Source: an uncultured Tessaracoccus sp. (lineage in GTDB: Bacteria; Actinomycetota; Actinomycetes; Propionibacteriales; Propionibacteriaceae). Taken from it: a stretch of DNA of 64,000 bases. The notes beneath the pieces were generated by a model. The model was not told the DNA's origin. It made no database searches and saw only the letters and a program-made list of their open reading frames with translations. The stretch spans positions 5,571 through 69,570 of the forward strand of contig NZ_CAMYFI010000007.1 of assembly GCF_947255005.1 (NCBI RefSeq), read 5' to 3'. A program made the position numbers and the translations under genes. Every line of letters begins with the position of its first letter. The stretch's first letter is position 1. Below are positions 18,694 through 27,455 of the stretch, piece after piece.

Positions 18694-20001
18694 GTGGTGG
18701 ATCCATCCCGCGACATGGAATCAGAAGAGACCGGCCTCAACCTCTTCGACGACAAGGCGACCGCAGCCGGCAGCTTTCCCGCCTCAGTGCTCGGTTACGA
18801 GCGCCATTCGGTAGACAGTTATGTGCGCGAAGTCGAATACCAAGTCAGCGATTTGAAACAACGCCTGCGTTCGTTGCAGCGGGAGATGACCTACATCCGG
18901 GCCGAAGTCGGCGAGACCGATTTCGAGAAACTGGGTTCCCACGCCACGGGGCTGTTGCGTGCCGCGGAAGCGCAGGCCAAGGACATCGTTGACCAGTCTG
19001 AACGCGAAGCCGAGCGTATCGTCACCGAAGCCCGGCGTTCTGCCGGTTCACTGCGCGACTCCGCGCAGCAAGAAGCCGACGATATCCGCTTGACTGGTAT
19101 CGCGTCGCTGCGCGACCTGCGTACCGAGCAGTCCGCGGCGTGCCAGAAGGCTCTCGACGACGCCCGCACCAGCGCGACCAAGATCGTTGAAGACGCGGAA
19201 CAGCAGCGAGACACCGTGATCACTGGCGCCCGCTCGGAGGCGAGCGGCATCATCGAAGCAGGACGCATCGAAGCGGAGCGTCTGCGTGTAGAGGCGGAAC
19301 GCGACGCTGCCGCTATCCGTGAACGCGCGTATAAGGAGGCGGAGCGATCGCTGGCTGACTCCAGCGCCGCCGCCGACGCTGCTGCGAAGGCCATCGCTGA
19401 ACGTCTCGCACTCCACGAATCCGAAACAAAACATGCCGCAGACGAGGTCGCCGCCGCCCGTGCCAATGCCTCGGAGATCCGTCAGAGCGCGCTCGAAGAT
19501 GCCGAAGATGTCCGCGTGACGGCGCACCGTGAAGCGGAAACCATCATGACCAATGCGCGCAACAGGGCGAAGGAAGTGCTCACGAATATCGAAGAGCGCG
19601 TCGAATGGAGCAAGAAAAAGCTGCTGCGTGAGGTCGGGGTGCTCGAAGCGCGTAAGCGTAGCGCCGTGGCCCAGCTCGCCAATCTCCGTGCCTTGGCAGC
19701 CGAAGCCGATGAGGAGTTCTCCAACACCGATACCGAAGCAGTGCTGGACGACTTCGTCGAGATTCCCGACAAGATACTGCCGGAGGCCGGTCCGGAAGAG
19801 CCGACCACCGAGGTTCAGCTGAGCGACGCCACAGAAGCGGAGGAAGCCGATGCCGAGGTCACGGAGGAGACGAGCCTCGCCACGGACGACGACCCCGCAA
19901 ACGATGCAGCGGACGAGGCCGAGCCTGAGACCGCTGACGAGGAGCCGGACCAGACGGACATCGAGGATCCCGTCGACGATGAACCCTCGACGACGGCATG
20001 A
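18694..20001 (+). CDS. Long coiled-coil protein, DivIVA/Wag31-like N-terminus
   Basis: 435 residues. A short N-terminal segment (PASVLGYERHSVDSYVREVE) resembles the DivIVA-family membrane-targeting and first coil region. A very long, Ala/Glu/Arg-rich heptad coiled coil follows (about 60-340), then a strongly acidic Asp/Glu/Thr tail (about 345-435). Such proteins organise polar growth or cytoskeletal scaffolds in actinobacteria. The start GTG 18694 is chosen because AAGGAG lies six bases upstream; the ATG at 18676 has no such site. The four-base overlap with the next membrane-protein gene suggests coupling. Assignment to a particular scaffold type is uncertain. Confidence 0.75.
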   Translation: MVDPSRDMESEETGLNLFDDKATAAGSFPASVLGYERHSVDSYVREVEYQVSDLKQRLRSLQREMTYIRAEVGETDFEKLGSHATGLLRAAEAQAKDIVDQSEREAERIVTEARRSAGSLRDSAQQEADDIRLTGIASLRDLRTEQSAACQKALDDARTSATKIVEDAEQQRDTVITGARSEASGIIEAGRIEAERLRVEAERDAAAIRERAYKEAERSLADSSAAADAAAKAIAERLALHESETKHAADEVAAARANASEIRQSALEDAEDVRVTAHREAETIMTNARNRAKEVLTNIEERVEWSKKKLLREVGVLEARKRSAVAQLANLRALAAEADEEFSNTDTEAVLDDFVEIPDKILPEAGPEEPTTEVQLSDATEAEEADAEVTEETSLATDDDPANDAADEAEPETADEEPDQTDIEDPVDDEPSTTA

Positions 20002-21146
20002 GCGAGGAAACGAAGCCTCCACGCAAGTCGGTGTTCAATAAGGTCCGTTCAGCCCTTGCGCCCGCGCCTGTAGCAGAGGAGCCCGAGTTGCCGGAGATCT
20101 CCGACGCCGAGCAACTTGACCACCCTCAGCCGAGTTCATTTGCGAAGGGATTCTTCGGAGCACTCGGGGTGCTCGTTGCCATTGCGCTCAGCCAAGCGAT
20201 AGCAACGGTGCAGAACATCGTCGTGCTCACCATCCTTGCTTTCGTGCTGGCCCTCGGCGCGAGCCCGCTGATCATGTTCCTGCAACGCAAGATGCACAAA
20301 GTGGTGGCGATGGCCTTGGTCACCGTTGCCGTGCTAAGCATCGTCGCACTCGGCATCGTGACGGTGGTGCCGCTCCTCACACAGCAGGTAACGCTCCTGG
20401 CGCGCAACCTCCCTCGCATGCTGAATAATCTGCTCGCCAACCGGCAGATCCGAAATCTCAATGAGCAGTACGGCATCATTGACAAGGCACAGGCGGCGCT
20501 GCAAGCCAACAACATCGGGCACCAAGTCTTCAACGGCGTGCTCGGTGCCGGAGCGGTCGTGGTGAACTTCGTGTTCTCATTCATCATTACGCTAGTGCTC
20601 ACGCTGTATTTCATCGGGTCGCTGGATAAAATCAAGCACCTGGTGTACAGCCTGGCCCCGGCTAGTAAGCGCGGGTCAGCTAAACGCATTGCGAATCAGA
20701 TCTTCGCCGGCGTATCGGGCTACATCCAGGGCATGATCATCATCGTTCTGCTCGCCACATGCTCGGCATTTGTGTTCGTCTACTTCGCCGGCATGCGTGA
20801 GTACGCCGTCGCGTTGGCGTTCATGCATGGTCTCCTATGCTTCATCCCTGTGATTGGCCCGCCCACCGGCGCCGTCATCATCACACTCGTGGCGTTCACG
20901 GTGAACCCGACAACGGCCATCGCCGCCATTATCTTCTTTGTGCTGTACCAGCAGCTTGACGCCTACGTGATCTACCCACGCGTGATGAGTCACACGGTCA
21001 AAGTACCGGGTGTACTCGTTATACTCTCCGCACTCGTCGGAGGCATTCTCTTGGGCATCATCGGCGCACTGTTGGCGATTCCGACGGCCGCGGCGCTCAT
21101 GCTCATCTTCAAGGAAGTGGTGAAGCCAGCGCTGGATCGACGCTAG
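19998..21146 (+). CDS. AI-2E family (PerM/YdiK-like) membrane transporter
   Basis: 382-residue polytopic membrane protein with about eight hydrophobic segments and a central soluble loop (about 125-190). Family signs include the C-terminal block [12 protein letters not shown] and the glycine-rich [18 protein letters not shown]. The family is named after a proposed autoinducer-2 exporter, but most members have unknown or Na+/H+ antiport roles. The ATG overlaps the upstream stop (ATGA). A charged N-terminal cytoplasmic tail of about 45 residues is present. Confidence 0.85.
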   Translation: MSEETKPPRKSVFNKVRSALAPAPVAEEPELPEISDAEQLDHPQPSSFAKGFFGALGVLVAIALSQAIATVQNIVVLTILAFVLALGASPLIMFLQRKMHKVVAMALVTVAVLSIVALGIVTVVPLLTQQVTLLARNLPRMLNNLLANRQIRNLNEQYGIIDKAQAALQANNIGHQVFNGVLGAGAVVVNFVFSFIITLVLTLYFIGSLDKIKHLVYSLAPASKRGSAKRIANQIFAGVSGYIQGMIIIVLLATCSAFVFVYFAGMREYAVALAFMHGLLCFIPVIGPPTGAVIITLVAFTVNPTTAIAAIIFFVLYQQLDAYVIYPRVMSHTVKVPGVLVILSALVGGILLGIIGALLAIPTAAALMLIFKEVVKPALDRR

Positions 21147-21184
21147 TTGGGGCCGGTGCGCACAACGCTGGTACCGTAGCGAGC

Positions 21185-21880
21185 GTGAGATTGGTGATTG
21201 CGCAGTGTCAGGTCGACTACGTCGGACGCCTCACCGCCCACCTTCCCATGGCCAAGCGGCTCCTGCTCATCAAGGCCGACGGCTCGGTTTCCGTCCACGC
21301 CGACGACCGTGCCTACAAGCCACTCAACTGGATGAGCCCGCCGTGCACGCTCACGGTGCAAAGCCCAGACCAGACGACGGCTGAAGAGCTTGGCGTGACC
21401 GAGGAGTGGATCGTCCGTGCATCCCAGGGCGACACCCTGCACATCAAGATCGGCGAGGTATTCCTCGATACCGACCACGAACTTGGAGTAGACCCCGGGC
21501 TCGTCAAGGATGGCGTCGAGGCACATCTTCAAGCGCTCTTGGCCGAGCACCCGTCGACGTTCGGCGAGGGGTGGAATCTGGTGCAGCGCGAATTCATGAC
21601 GCCCATCGGCCCGGTAGACCTTCTGTTGAAAGACGCCGAGCACCGCTACGTCGCCGTCGAGGTAAAGCGTCGCGGCGAGATCGACGGCGTGGAGCAGCTC
21701 ACTCGTTACCTCGAGCTGATGAACCGAGACCCGCAGATCGCCCCCGTGCGCGGCATTTTTGCTGCCCAGCAAATCAAGCCCCAGGCCCGCACGCTCGCCC
21801 ATGATCGGGGCATCGAAACCCTGCTGATTGATTATGATGCGCTGCGTGGGCTCGACAACGCAGACGAGCGGCTGTTCTGA
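21185..21880 (+). CDS. nucS: Endonuclease NucS (EndoMS), mismatch-specific
   Basis: Cuts double-stranded DNA at mismatches; it replaces MutS/MutL in most actinobacteria. It has 231 residues, the usual length. The N-terminal DNA-binding and dimerisation domain begins [15 protein letters not shown]. The C-terminal PD-(D/E)xK nuclease contains [20 protein letters not shown] with the catalytic Glu-x-Lys. The GTG start at 21185 has no clear ribosome site but gives the canonical N-terminus. The stop overlaps the next start (TGATG). Confidence 0.95.
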   Translation: MRLVIAQCQVDYVGRLTAHLPMAKRLLLIKADGSVSVHADDRAYKPLNWMSPPCTLTVQSPDQTTAEELGVTEEWIVRASQGDTLHIKIGEVFLDTDHELGVDPGLVKDGVEAHLQALLAEHPSTFGEGWNLVQREFMTPIGPVDLLLKDAEHRYVAVEVKRRGEIDGVEQLTRYLELMNRDPQIAPVRGIFAAQQIKPQARTLAHDRGIETLLIDYDALRGLDNADERLF

Positions 21881-22155
21881 TGGGCCGCAAACGTCCATCG
21901 AAGCATCTTCGACCTCCGCGTCCGCTACGGATGGGGCAAGACGTGCGACGCTATATCGTTGATGGCTCCTCGTTCTTGAGCCGCACCATCCGTCCTGGGC
22001 AATCTTCTAAGGATTACCGCTGCCCTGGCTGCAATCAGCTGATCCGAGCAGGGCTCGGGCACGTCGTCGTTTGGCCTGAGAGTCCCCCACTGGGCGCCCG
22101 GTCTGGCGTGGAGGTGCGACGGCACTGGCACTCGAGTTGTTGGGAGCGCTCATGA
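21880..22155 (+). CDS. Small zinc-finger-like actinobacterial protein next to nucS
   Basis: 91 residues, basic N-terminus, then a CPGC pair near 48-51 and HWHSSCW near the C-terminus that could make a Cys/His zinc site. Similar small proteins often follow nucS in actinobacteria, but their function is not established. It is translationally coupled on both sides: TGATG with nucS and ATGA with the downstream hydrolase. A role in NucS function is suggested only by this coupling. Confidence 0.78.
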   Translation: MGRKRPSKHLRPPRPLRMGQDVRRYIVDGSSFLSRTIRPGQSSKDYRCPGCNQLIRAGLGHVVVWPESPPLGARSGVEVRRHWHSSCWERS

Positions 22156-22934
22156 CCCTCTATTCCAGAACCGTCGGCGACGGCCCCATCGACGTGGTCT
22201 TCATGCATGGCCTGTTCGGCCAGGGCAAGAACTGGTTTACCGTCGCCCGTGCGCTAGAGGCGGTTGCTACTTCGCACTTGCTCGACATGCCGAACCATGG
22301 TCATAGCCCATGGACGGTGGAGTTCGATTACGACGAAATGGCCGACATCGTCGGCGATTGGATTCTCGACAACTTCGATCATCCAGTGGTCGTGGTCGGG
22401 CATTCGATGGGCGGAAAGGTCGCGATGCGTTTCGCTCTGCAGCGCCCCGAGGCAGTCGCTGGCCTGGTTGTCGTCGACATCTCCCCCGCCCGCAATGACT
22501 CGGCGCTAAACTTCACGTCGTTGGTGGCGGGCTTGAAAAGCCTCCCGTTGAACGACGTCGTAAACCGCGGATGGGCTGATCGGGTGCTGGCTGAGCGAAT
22601 TCCCAACGACGACATCCGGCGCTTCCTGCTGCAGAACTTGCAGCACAAGGACGGCGCCTGGAGTTGGCTCCCCAATCTGGATTTGTTGGGCGACAATCTC
22701 CACGCCATTGCCGGGTGGAAGCCCGCTGCGGGGTGGAGCTACGAAGGCCCGACGCTGTGGGTGGCCGGTGGGCGCTCCGACTACATCAAGGAGTCCCATC
22801 AGGCAGTGATGCGAGAGCTGTTTCCCGCCGTGCGCATGATGACGGTGAAGCAGGCCGGCCACTGGGTGCACGCCGACGATCCGGACACCTTCGTGCAGAC
22901 GCTCCGCCTTTTCTTGGGTGAGCTATCCGGTTAA
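22152..22934 (+). CDS. Alpha/beta hydrolase
   Basis: 260 residues from the ATG at 22152, which overlaps the previous stop (ATGA) and has GGGAG just upstream. Nucleophile elbow GHSMGG, oxyanion-region HGLFGQGKNW near the N-terminus and catalytic histidine in AGHWVHAD. It resembles the YbfF/esterase group. It is cytoplasmic, with no signal peptide. The substrate is unknown. Its stop codon abuts the stop of the convergent cyclophilin gene with no spacer. Confidence 0.85.
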   Translation: MTLYSRTVGDGPIDVVFMHGLFGQGKNWFTVARALEAVATSHLLDMPNHGHSPWTVEFDYDEMADIVGDWILDNFDHPVVVVGHSMGGKVAMRFALQRPEAVAGLVVVDISPARNDSALNFTSLVAGLKSLPLNDVVNRGWADRVLAERIPNDDIRRFLLQNLQHKDGAWSWLPNLDLLGDNLHAIAGWKPAAGWSYEGPTLWVAGGRSDYIKESHQAVMRELFPAVRMMTVKQAGHWVHADDPDTFVQTLRLFLGELSG

Positions 22935-23597
22935 TCAGCCCAGCGTTACGCTCTTGATGCGCGCTTCGGCATTGGGTTTGGCGGGGCCTGCGTCGCCCGC
23001 GCCCGCCCTGGCGATACCGCGGATGATCTCGAGCCCGGCGTCATCCATCGTCGCGAACACGGTGTAATGCGGGGGCAATTCGGAGTCATCGAAGACGAGG
23101 AAGAACTGGGACCCGTTCGTGTCGGGACCACGGTTCGCCATGGCAACCACGCCGGATGTGTAGGTGAGGTCGTTGGTGGTCTCGTCGGCGAAGGTATAAC
23201 CAGGCCCACCCAGGCCTGTGCCGGTCGGGTCGCCGCATTGCAAGATGAAGATGCCCTCGTCAACCAGGCGATGGCATTGCGTGTTGTCGTAATATTCCTG
23301 CTCTGCGAGCGAAAGGAAGCTGTTGACGGTACAGGGGGCCTTCTCGCGATCGAGCGTGAGGTTGATATCTCCTGCGGTGAGCTGCAAAGTGGCGTTCACG
23401 GTGCCCTGATTTGGCACATTCGTGCCTGGTGGTGGGTCCACCGGGCGAGCCGGTTCCGTCTGGTCGGATGGATAATCGCATTGCGTTGCCGTGCTGAGGC
23501 CGTCACCTGAACTAGACGCCGACTGGTTGGCGTCGGCACATGCCGACAATCCGAGGGCTATGGCCACGAACAAGATGCTCACCTGAGATACACGCAC
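22935..23597 (-). CDS. Peptidyl-prolyl cis-trans isomerase, cyclophilin-type lipoprotein
   Basis: Exported foldase. A short signal ending in the lipobox GLSAC is followed by an about 55-residue linker and the cyclophilin domain, with FLSLAEQEYYDNTQCHRL, GDPTGTGLGGPGYTF and MANRGPDTNGSQFFL (active-site and cyclosporin-pocket region). The start GTG 23597 (220 residues) is preferred: the longer frame from 23639 would overlap the start of the divergent adenosyltransferase at 23632. Start choice is moderately certain and product identity firm. Confidence 0.88.
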   Translation of the reverse strand: MRVSQVSILFVAIALGLSACADANQSASSSGDGLSTATQCDYPSDQTEPARPVDPPPGTNVPNQGTVNATLQLTAGDINLTLDREKAPCTVNSFLSLAEQEYYDNTQCHRLVDEGIFILQCGDPTGTGLGGPGYTFADETTNDLTYTSGVVAMANRGPDTNGSQFFLVFDDSELPPHYTVFATMDDAGLEIIRGIARAGAGDAGPAKPNAEARIKSVTLG

Positions 23598-23631
23598 GTA
23601 TGGCAGCCTATCCGCTACTAGGCTGGCAAGC

Positions 23632-24243
23632 ATGGTCACACTCTCGAAGATTTATACCCGCACTGGCGACGGCGGCGAAACCCGCCTCACCGACAACTCC
23701 GTCGCTCGCAAAACTGATCTGCGCGTAGAAGCCTACGGGCAGGTGGACGAAGCCAACTCCGCCATCGGGCTCGCTGTGGCGTTCGGGCTCCCCGAGCGCA
23801 TCGTGGAAATGTTCGACGTGGTGCGCAGCGAACTCTTCGACCTCGGCGCAGACCTGTCGAATCCGCTGAGCGAGCACCCCAAATGGGAGCCCCTGCGCAT
23901 CGTGCAAAGCTCCATCGATCGTCTCGAGGCGTACTGCGACGAGCTGCAAGAAGGGCTGCCGGTGCTTCGGTCGTTCATCCTGCCGGGTGGCACTCCGGCG
24001 GGCGCGCAACTGCACGTCGCCCGCACGCTGGTGCGCCGTGCGGAGCGCACGGCTTGGGCGTGCGTCGACACGTACGGCACGGAACCTAGCGACGAGGAAG
24101 GCAAGGGCGGCATGAACCCGCTGGCGGTTACCTATCTGAATCGGCTGTCGGACCTGCTGTTCGTGATGGCTCGCGTCACAAACGGGACGGACCACGAGAC
24201 GCTCTGGGTGCCTGGCACAGACCGAGAGAAGCCCACGCAGTAA
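23632..24243 (+). CDS. Cob(I)alamin adenosyltransferase, PduO type
   Basis: Makes adenosylcobalamin from cob(I)alamin and ATP, the cofactor of methylmalonyl-CoA mutase. It has 203 residues. The N-terminal ATP-binding motif is IYTRTGDGGETRL; later conserved blocks are FILPGGTPAGAQLHVARTLVRRAER (split by position about 114-138) and YLNRLSDLLFVMAR. The ATG 23632 lacks a strong ribosome site. Together with the epimerase at 18144 it supports a B12-dependent propionate route. A hairpin at 24308-24328 may be its terminator. Confidence 0.92.
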   Translation: MVTLSKIYTRTGDGGETRLTDNSVARKTDLRVEAYGQVDEANSAIGLAVAFGLPERIVEMFDVVRSELFDLGADLSNPLSEHPKWEPLRIVQSSIDRLEAYCDELQEGLPVLRSFILPGGTPAGAQLHVARTLVRRAERTAWACVDTYGTEPSDEEGKGGMNPLAVTYLNRLSDLLFVMARVTNGTDHETLWVPGTDREKPTQ

Positions 24244-24307
24244 CCCGTGGCATCAACCGGCGAGGCACGCCCATCAAAGTGTGTGATCTATTGCGGAAAC
24301 TCGCAAC

Positions 24308-24328
24308 AACCCTCACACGTTGAGGGTT
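24308..24328 (+). terminator. Hairpin downstream of cobalamin adenosyltransferase
   Basis: Perfect 8-bp arms AACCCTCA (24308-24315) and TGAGGGTT (24321-24328) with a five-base loop, followed by CTCGTCC. It lies 65 bases after the stop codon. Confidence 0.6.
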
Positions 24329-24564
24329 CTCGTCCGAGTAGGCCGTCTTGCCATGCAATGCGTCCGGAACCGAGTAGTAATCTCACGATCATCCTCCACC
24401 AGCACGCCTTGCTCAGGCTGATGCCGATACATGTGATGATCACGCACTGTCGCCGCTGTGTTACTAAGCGCCCGCTTGAGCATGGCTTGCAGGATCTGAA
24501 CGTTGCCAGTGCAGCTGCGAGGTTAGACGCCGATCAGGCTGCGGGAGTTATCAGCACAACACCA
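24329..24564. other. Intergenic stretch without a supported gene
   Basis: No convincing coding signal on either strand. A minus-strand frame here reads GNVQILQAMLKRA, which is faintly like the helix before the tyrosine of phage integrases, but the rest does not fit and a stop codon interrupts the frame upstream. It may be a decayed remnant. Confidence 0.3.
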
Positions 24565-24608
24565 ACTCAAAGACCCCGCACGACGCTAAGCGCGCGAGGT
24601 CTTTGAGT
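24565..24608 (-). terminator. Hairpin downstream of the small membrane-protein ORF
   Basis: Perfect 11-bp arms (ACTCAAAGACC, 24565-24575 and 24598-24608) around a 22-base GC-rich loop. On the minus strand it starts five bases after the TGA at 24613-24615 and is followed by TTGGTGTTGT, so it fits as that gene's terminator. Confidence 0.6.
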
Positions 24609-24612
24609 AGTA

Positions 24613-24756
24613 TCAGTAGCCTCTCTTTCTGTTCTCGTTCGCGATCCACCACGAATTGACGAGATTGCCAAGCCCTGCGGTGAATAGGAAGAGAATGATA
24701 TGGACGACAAGGCTGTGGCGCTTCTTCGGAAGTCGTCCGTATCCAGACATCATCAT
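24613..24756 (-). CDS. Small membrane protein, 47 residues
   Basis: Open reading frame of 48 codons beginning with three ATGs (24756, 24753, 24750). The protein has a basic N-terminal segment (YGRLPKKRHSL), one hydrophobic helix (VVHIILFLFTAGLGNLVNSW) and a polar, basic C-terminus ending ENRKRGY. The hydrophobic-basic layout, and the hairpin immediately after the stop, argue for a real gene. No good ribosome site is visible before the first ATG. The sequence TAGLGNLVNSWW recalls small one-helix proteins found on actinobacterial mobile elements; this is a loose resemblance, and no function is assigned. Confidence 0.5.
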   Translation of the reverse strand: MMMSGYGRLPKKRHSLVVHIILFLFTAGLGNLVNSWWIANENRKRGY

Positions 24757-24772
24757 TAGGGCGTAGACAAGA

Positions 24773-24792
24773 AAAACCCTGCTATGGGTTTT
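24773..24792. terminator. AAAACCC/GGGTTTT hairpin
   Basis: Perfect 7-bp arms 24773-24779 and 24786-24792, six-base loop, with an A-run on one side and TTTTG on the other, so it looks like a bidirectional intrinsic terminator. It lies 16 bases upstream of the first ATG of the small membrane-protein ORF. Confidence 0.6.
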
Positions 24793-24814
24793 GTCAAGTG
24801 ATCACCCGTCGTCG

Positions 24815-24894
24815 AACTTCAAAATCCGTACGCAGATGAGATGAAGGGCCCGATTTAAGGGTGTTTGGTTAAACTGCGTACGGATTTTGAAGTT
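24815..24894. repeat. 20-bp perfect inverted repeat with 40-base loop
   Basis: Arms at 24815-24834 (AACTTCAAAATCCGTACGCA) and 24875-24894 are exact reverse complements. The loop (24835-24874) has no long secondary pairing. The arms are AT-richer than the genome. It is directly followed by three REP-like palindromes. No transposase or coding frame lies inside. Confidence 0.9.
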
Positions 24895-24906
24895 GCTCCG
24901 TCGGTG

Positions 24907-24941
24907 CATCTCGATACGGCGACTGCGTCGCCTACTCGATG
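24907..24941. repeat. REP-like palindrome, copy 1
   Basis: Palindromic unit CATCTCGATACGGCGAC / GTCGCCTACTCGATG with a TGC tip. It shares the frame CGATACG...TACTCGA with copies 2 and 3 in opposite orientation. Confidence 0.75.
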
Positions 24942-24967
24942 ACCGGGGTGGGGCGCGGTCCAGTGGT

Positions 24968-24999
24968 GGTTGAGTAGCCCGCGAAGCAGGCGTATCGAC
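24968..24999. repeat. REP-like palindrome, copy 2
   Basis: Begins GGTTGAGTAGCCCGCG and ends GGCGTATCGAC: the same TTGAGTAG...GTATCGA frame as copy 3 and as the copies near 61300. Confidence 0.78.
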
Positions 25000-25002
25000 G
25001 GT

Positions 25003-25037
25003 GGTTGAGTAGCGTCCGGAGGGCGCGTATCGAAACC
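25003..25037. repeat. REP-like palindrome, copy 3
   Basis: A 35-base unit starting GGTTGAGTAGCGTCCGG and ending CGCGTATCGAAACC; outer GGTT/AACC and central CCGGAGG symmetry. The core is nearly identical to the unit at 61557-61597. Confidence 0.82.
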
Positions 25038-25051
25038 CCATCCCGCAGGAT

Positions 25052-25510
25052 CTACTCGGGTGTAGCTGGTCCCGACGGTGGGTACAAACCTGGAGGAGCC
25101 GCCTCCATCCAACTCATGAGTGCGGTAGCGACGTCGCGCTCCACCCCGAAGTAGTAGCTGCGCCCGCTAGCGGAATCTCGGACAGTAAGGACGCAGGAAT
25201 TGTCGTACAGCAGAAATGCGTCCGCACGGCTGGGCTCCCTCGCTGCGCTGGCGTGAATCTGCCCTCGCCTCAGCCGCAGTGCTGGACGTAGCGAGAGTGA
25301 GAACGAACGGAACCACTGCAATTCTTCTCCGCGGTATCTTCCCATGCCCAGATACCAGCGCAAGGCCGGGTCTTCCCCTGCTCGTCGCATGGCGCAGTCG
25401 AAGGCGCCCCCCCGACCGGTCAGCCAGCGACGCCGGAGGTAGAGACAGAGCAAGGGCGCGACGATGAGCGCAACGAGCAGCAAGACCGCCCACACTACGT
25501 TCCACAACAC
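25052..25510 (-). CDS. DUF2550-type membrane-anchored protein after atpC
   Basis: 152 residues: one N-terminal membrane helix (VVWAVLLLVALIVAPLLCL), a basic stretch YLRRRW, then a soluble domain of about 110 residues. It matches the DUF2550 family that follows atpC in many actinobacteria; function unknown. The start GTG 25510 has AAGGAGG eleven bases upstream, slightly far. An upstream TTG at 25585 is rejected because it would read through the atp-operon terminator. A GTG at 25522 touches the ribosome site itself. The start is therefore the weakest part of this call. Confidence 0.75.
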   Translation of the reverse strand: MLWNVVWAVLLLVALIVAPLLCLYLRRRWLTGRGGAFDCAMRRAGEDPALRWYLGMGRYRGEELQWFRSFSLSLRPALRLRRGQIHASAAREPSRADAFLLYDNSCVLTVRDSASGRSYYFGVERDVATALMSWMEAAPPGLYPPSGPATPE

Positions 25511-25533
25511 GGGTGCGCTCACCTCCTTGATCG

Positions 25534-25574
25534 ACTCAGGGCAGCCCCCACATCGTGTGAGGACCGCCCTGAGT
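25534..25574 (-). terminator. Terminator-like hairpin after the atp operon
   Basis: Perfect 9-bp arms ACTCAGGGC (25534-25542) and GCCCTGAGT (25566-25574), with further partial pairing inside, 14 bases after the atpC stop. Read on the minus strand it ends the long prfA-to-atpC unit. No T-tract; position and stem strength carry the call. Confidence 0.65.
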
Positions 25575-25588
25575 GTTGAATACAACCG

Positions 25589-25999
25589 CTAATTCGATGC
25601 GTACTGCTCGGCAGCCGCGAGCTGCGCCTTCAACATGTGAATGCGATGGCGCTCGGCGTCGCTCTGCTCGCCGGCTTGGTACTTGAGCATCAGCTCATCC
25701 AGTTCCTTCTGTGCCTCGTCCGTAGAGATCTCATCGCCCAAGGAGGCCGTCTGCGCGAGGATAGAGACGCGGCCCTCTGCACACGAAATGAACCCTTCAT
25801 CGACGTACAGCGATTCCTGTCTGCCATCCGCAGTGACGATCTGCACTCTGCTGGGGACGAGCAGCGCAAACACCGGCTCGTGGCCAGGCAGCATGCCCAT
25901 GTCACCTTCGACGGTGCGGGCAATCACCTGCACCGCCTCGCCCGACCACACGCGTCGGCTTGCGGAAACTACTTCAACCTTCAGCGGAGGACGTGCCAC
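25589..25999 (-). CDS. atpC: ATP synthase epsilon subunit
   Basis: Central-stalk F1 subunit that regulates ATPase activity. 136 residues: N-terminal beta-sandwich (LKVEVVSASRRVWSGEA, GDMGMLPGHEPVFALL) and a C-terminal helical hairpin (AQKELDELMLKYQAGEQSDA). The GTG start lies two bases after the atpD TGA, with AAGGA inside the end of atpD. Last gene of the atp operon. Confidence 0.95.
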   Translation of the reverse strand: MARPPLKVEVVSASRRVWSGEAVQVIARTVEGDMGMLPGHEPVFALLVPSRVQIVTADGRQESLYVDEGFISCAEGRVSILAQTASLGDEISTDEAQKELDELMLKYQAGEQSDAERHRIHMLKAQLAAAEQYASN

Positions 26000-26001
26000 G
26001 A

Positions 26002-27441
<1,440 letters not shown>

Positions 27442-27455
27442 CTACCTCATTGGTT

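Noticed and set aside
24329..24530. Possible tyrosine-integrase remnant on the minus strand
   Set aside because: Only about a dozen residues (GNVQILQAMLKRA) look integrase-like; no catalytic Arg, His or Tyr motif could be placed.
24247..24606. 119-codon plus-strand open frame after the adenosyltransferase
   Set aside because: Composition is not protein-like (many Arg, Pro, His, Cys without pattern), and it overlaps two hairpins and the small minus-strand gene's terminator.
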